The position numbers and the translations under genes are program-made. From an uncultured Alistipes sp. (GTDB taxonomy: Bacteria > Bacteroidota > Bacteroidia > Bacteroidales > UBA932): DNA of 5,712 bases. The stretch spans positions 1 through 5,712 of the forward strand of contig UQUJ01000100.1 of assembly GCA_900544195.1 (NCBI GenBank), read 5' to 3'. How positions within the stretch are numbered: the first letter of the stretch is position 1; each line of letters opens with the position of its first letter. Shown piece after piece: positions 5,074-5,712 of this stretch. A model generated the notes under the pieces. That model was not told where the DNA came from, did no database searches, and saw only the letters and a program-made list of their open reading frames with translations.

Positions 5074-5600
5074 GTAGGTAACTCATCACAGACGATGCCA
5101 CCGTAAGGGGTAGTACCTGCCTGAATAGTCATATTCTTGAACGTGAAGGAAGAACCACGCTGATAGTTCATTTCTTCGCCCTCGGAGGAGGTTATTGCAT
5201 TGGTGATGACATCAATGGTCTGTGTGCCGTCGCCCACGAAAGTGATGTCACGGATTTTGCTTCCCGCATTAGCGATGTCGTTGTCCAAGGTAAAGGTTGA
5301 ATTTGATGGAAGAGTAACGGTTGCGGACTGTCCCTGAGTTGCGCCCGTGGTAATCGCGTTATTCAAATCTTCCTGACTGGTGACAGGAATAGAGCCAGAA
5401 GTCTGGATGAGGCAGAATTTGCCCTTCGAGATGTTTGCGCTCTCTCTAGTGAATGTTCCCAACTCATGGGTTAAACCGTCTTTGGTCGTAGCCGTTATGG
5501 TCAGGATCTTTCCGGAGACTTCTGACCGGCGGTTTAACAACATTGTTTTAGGGAGCAGATACCATAAACGCGGAGCCCAACCCTCGACCTGTCGCAACAT
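5070..5600 (-). pseudogene. right-handed beta-helix protein, N-terminal fragment (frameshifted, 5' end displaced)
   Basis: This is the upstream part of the same broken gene. Family-like sequence begins around SGKILTITATTKDGLTHEL, which looks like the last strands of a beta-sandwich module. SGSIPVTSQEDLNNAITTG follows, then VTLPSNSTFTLDNDIANAGSKIRDITFVGDG, a typical opening of a Bacteroidota beta-helix. Next come NYQRGSSFTFKNMTIQAG and GIVCDEL, where the frame runs into TGA (CCT ACG TGA, 5078-5070). The first residues (MLRQVEGWAPRLWYLLP) come from the 37-bp repeat at 5562-5598 and are not part of the family. The ATGs at 5600 and 5543 are only nominal starts. No signal peptide is present, so the real N-terminus has been lost or lies out of frame. 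The neighbouring frame reads NNVVKPPV just upstream (about 5525-5547), a possible sign of a second frameshift. Confidence 0.75.
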
Positions 5601-5664
5601 AGCGAACTTCAAGCCGGTGCCGGGGTTCCATAAACGCGGAGTCCAATCCTCGACCTATCGCAAC
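5562..5664. repeat. 37-bp direct repeat, two copies 66 bp apart
   Basis: The two copies, at 5562-5598 and 5628-5664, both begin CCATAAACGCGGAG and end TCGCAAC, and differ at only 3 of 37 positions (C/T, C/T and G/A). The 66-bp step is a multiple of three. As a result, one minus frame is open from the window edge (5712) to a TAA at 5550-5548, reading a 22-residue period such as VAIGRGLDSAFM then VATGRGLGSAFM. A second minus frame (QVEGWAPRLW) and a plus frame (HKRGAQPSTC and HKRGVQSSTY) are also open. Nothing decides which, if any, is translated. The block sits exactly where the 5' end of the beta-helix gene should be. Confidence 0.85.
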
Positions 5665-5682
5665 CGGCTCAAACTTTAGTGT

Positions 5683-5704
5683 GCGTCTTCTACGCGGAAG
5701 ACGC
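5683..5704. repeat. perfect 8-bp inverted repeat at the window edge
   Basis: GCGTCTTC (5683-5690) and GAAGACGC (5697-5704) form a perfect 8-bp stem around TACGCG. There is no T-run on either side, so it is not an intrinsic terminator. It directly adjoins the 37-bp direct repeats and may be part of the same repetitive block, which continues beyond the window. Confidence 0.6.
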
Positions 5705-5712
5705 GGACTTGT

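Noticed and set aside
5380..5679. A plus-strand 99-codon frame antisense to the beta-helix fragment.
   Set aside because: Half of it is a shadow of the minus-strand beta-helix frame and the rest is the 66-bp-period repeat. It has no family resemblance.

Overview
The window looks like chromosomal DNA of a member of Bacteroidota, most likely a gut-type Bacteroidales. Three signs support this: two divergent promoter elements match the phylum's -7 consensus TAnnTTTG, strong Shine-Dalgarno sequences are largely absent, and the small acidic DUF2795-type protein and the beta-helix surface-type protein are typical of the group. The genus cannot be fixed from the sequence alone.

Layout. Positions 1-200 hold no confident gene, only a weak 55-codon minus-strand ORF with a hydrophobic stretch. 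A clear minus-strand intrinsic terminator (208-250) ends the small DUF2795-type gene (281-502, minus). A 172-bp divergent control region (503-674) carries two mirror-image promoter elements, one for that gene and one for folE. On the plus strand come folE (GTP cyclohydrolase I, 675-1262), trpS (tryptophanyl-tRNA synthetase, 1369-2484), a 51-bp-period tandem repeat array (about 2518-2868), a GNAT-type acetyltransferase (2914-3402) and a secreted MltD-like lytic transglycosylase (3399-4283). The last two genes overlap by ATGA. No intrinsic terminator with a T-run is visible between folE and the end of the transglycosylase gene, so one long transcript is possible but not shown.

The intergenic stretch 4284-4644 holds dispersed palindromic repeats of the CACTGAGCCTGTCGAAGTG type and two large terminator-like stem-loops, both usable in either direction. 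They separate the plus-strand genes from a convergent minus-strand gene.

That last gene (4645 to about 5600, minus) encodes a right-handed beta-helix, probably cell-surface protein. It is broken by a one-base frameshift near 5077-5081, and its N-terminus is missing or displaced by a 66-bp-period direct repeat at 5562-5664.

The coding content is mostly housekeeping: pterin synthesis, Trp-tRNA charging and peptidoglycan turnover. The unusual material is non-coding. In the 51-bp array, the sequence differences between units at stem positions keep two predicted plus-strand RNA hairpins paired through G-U wobble, except in the decayed last unit.
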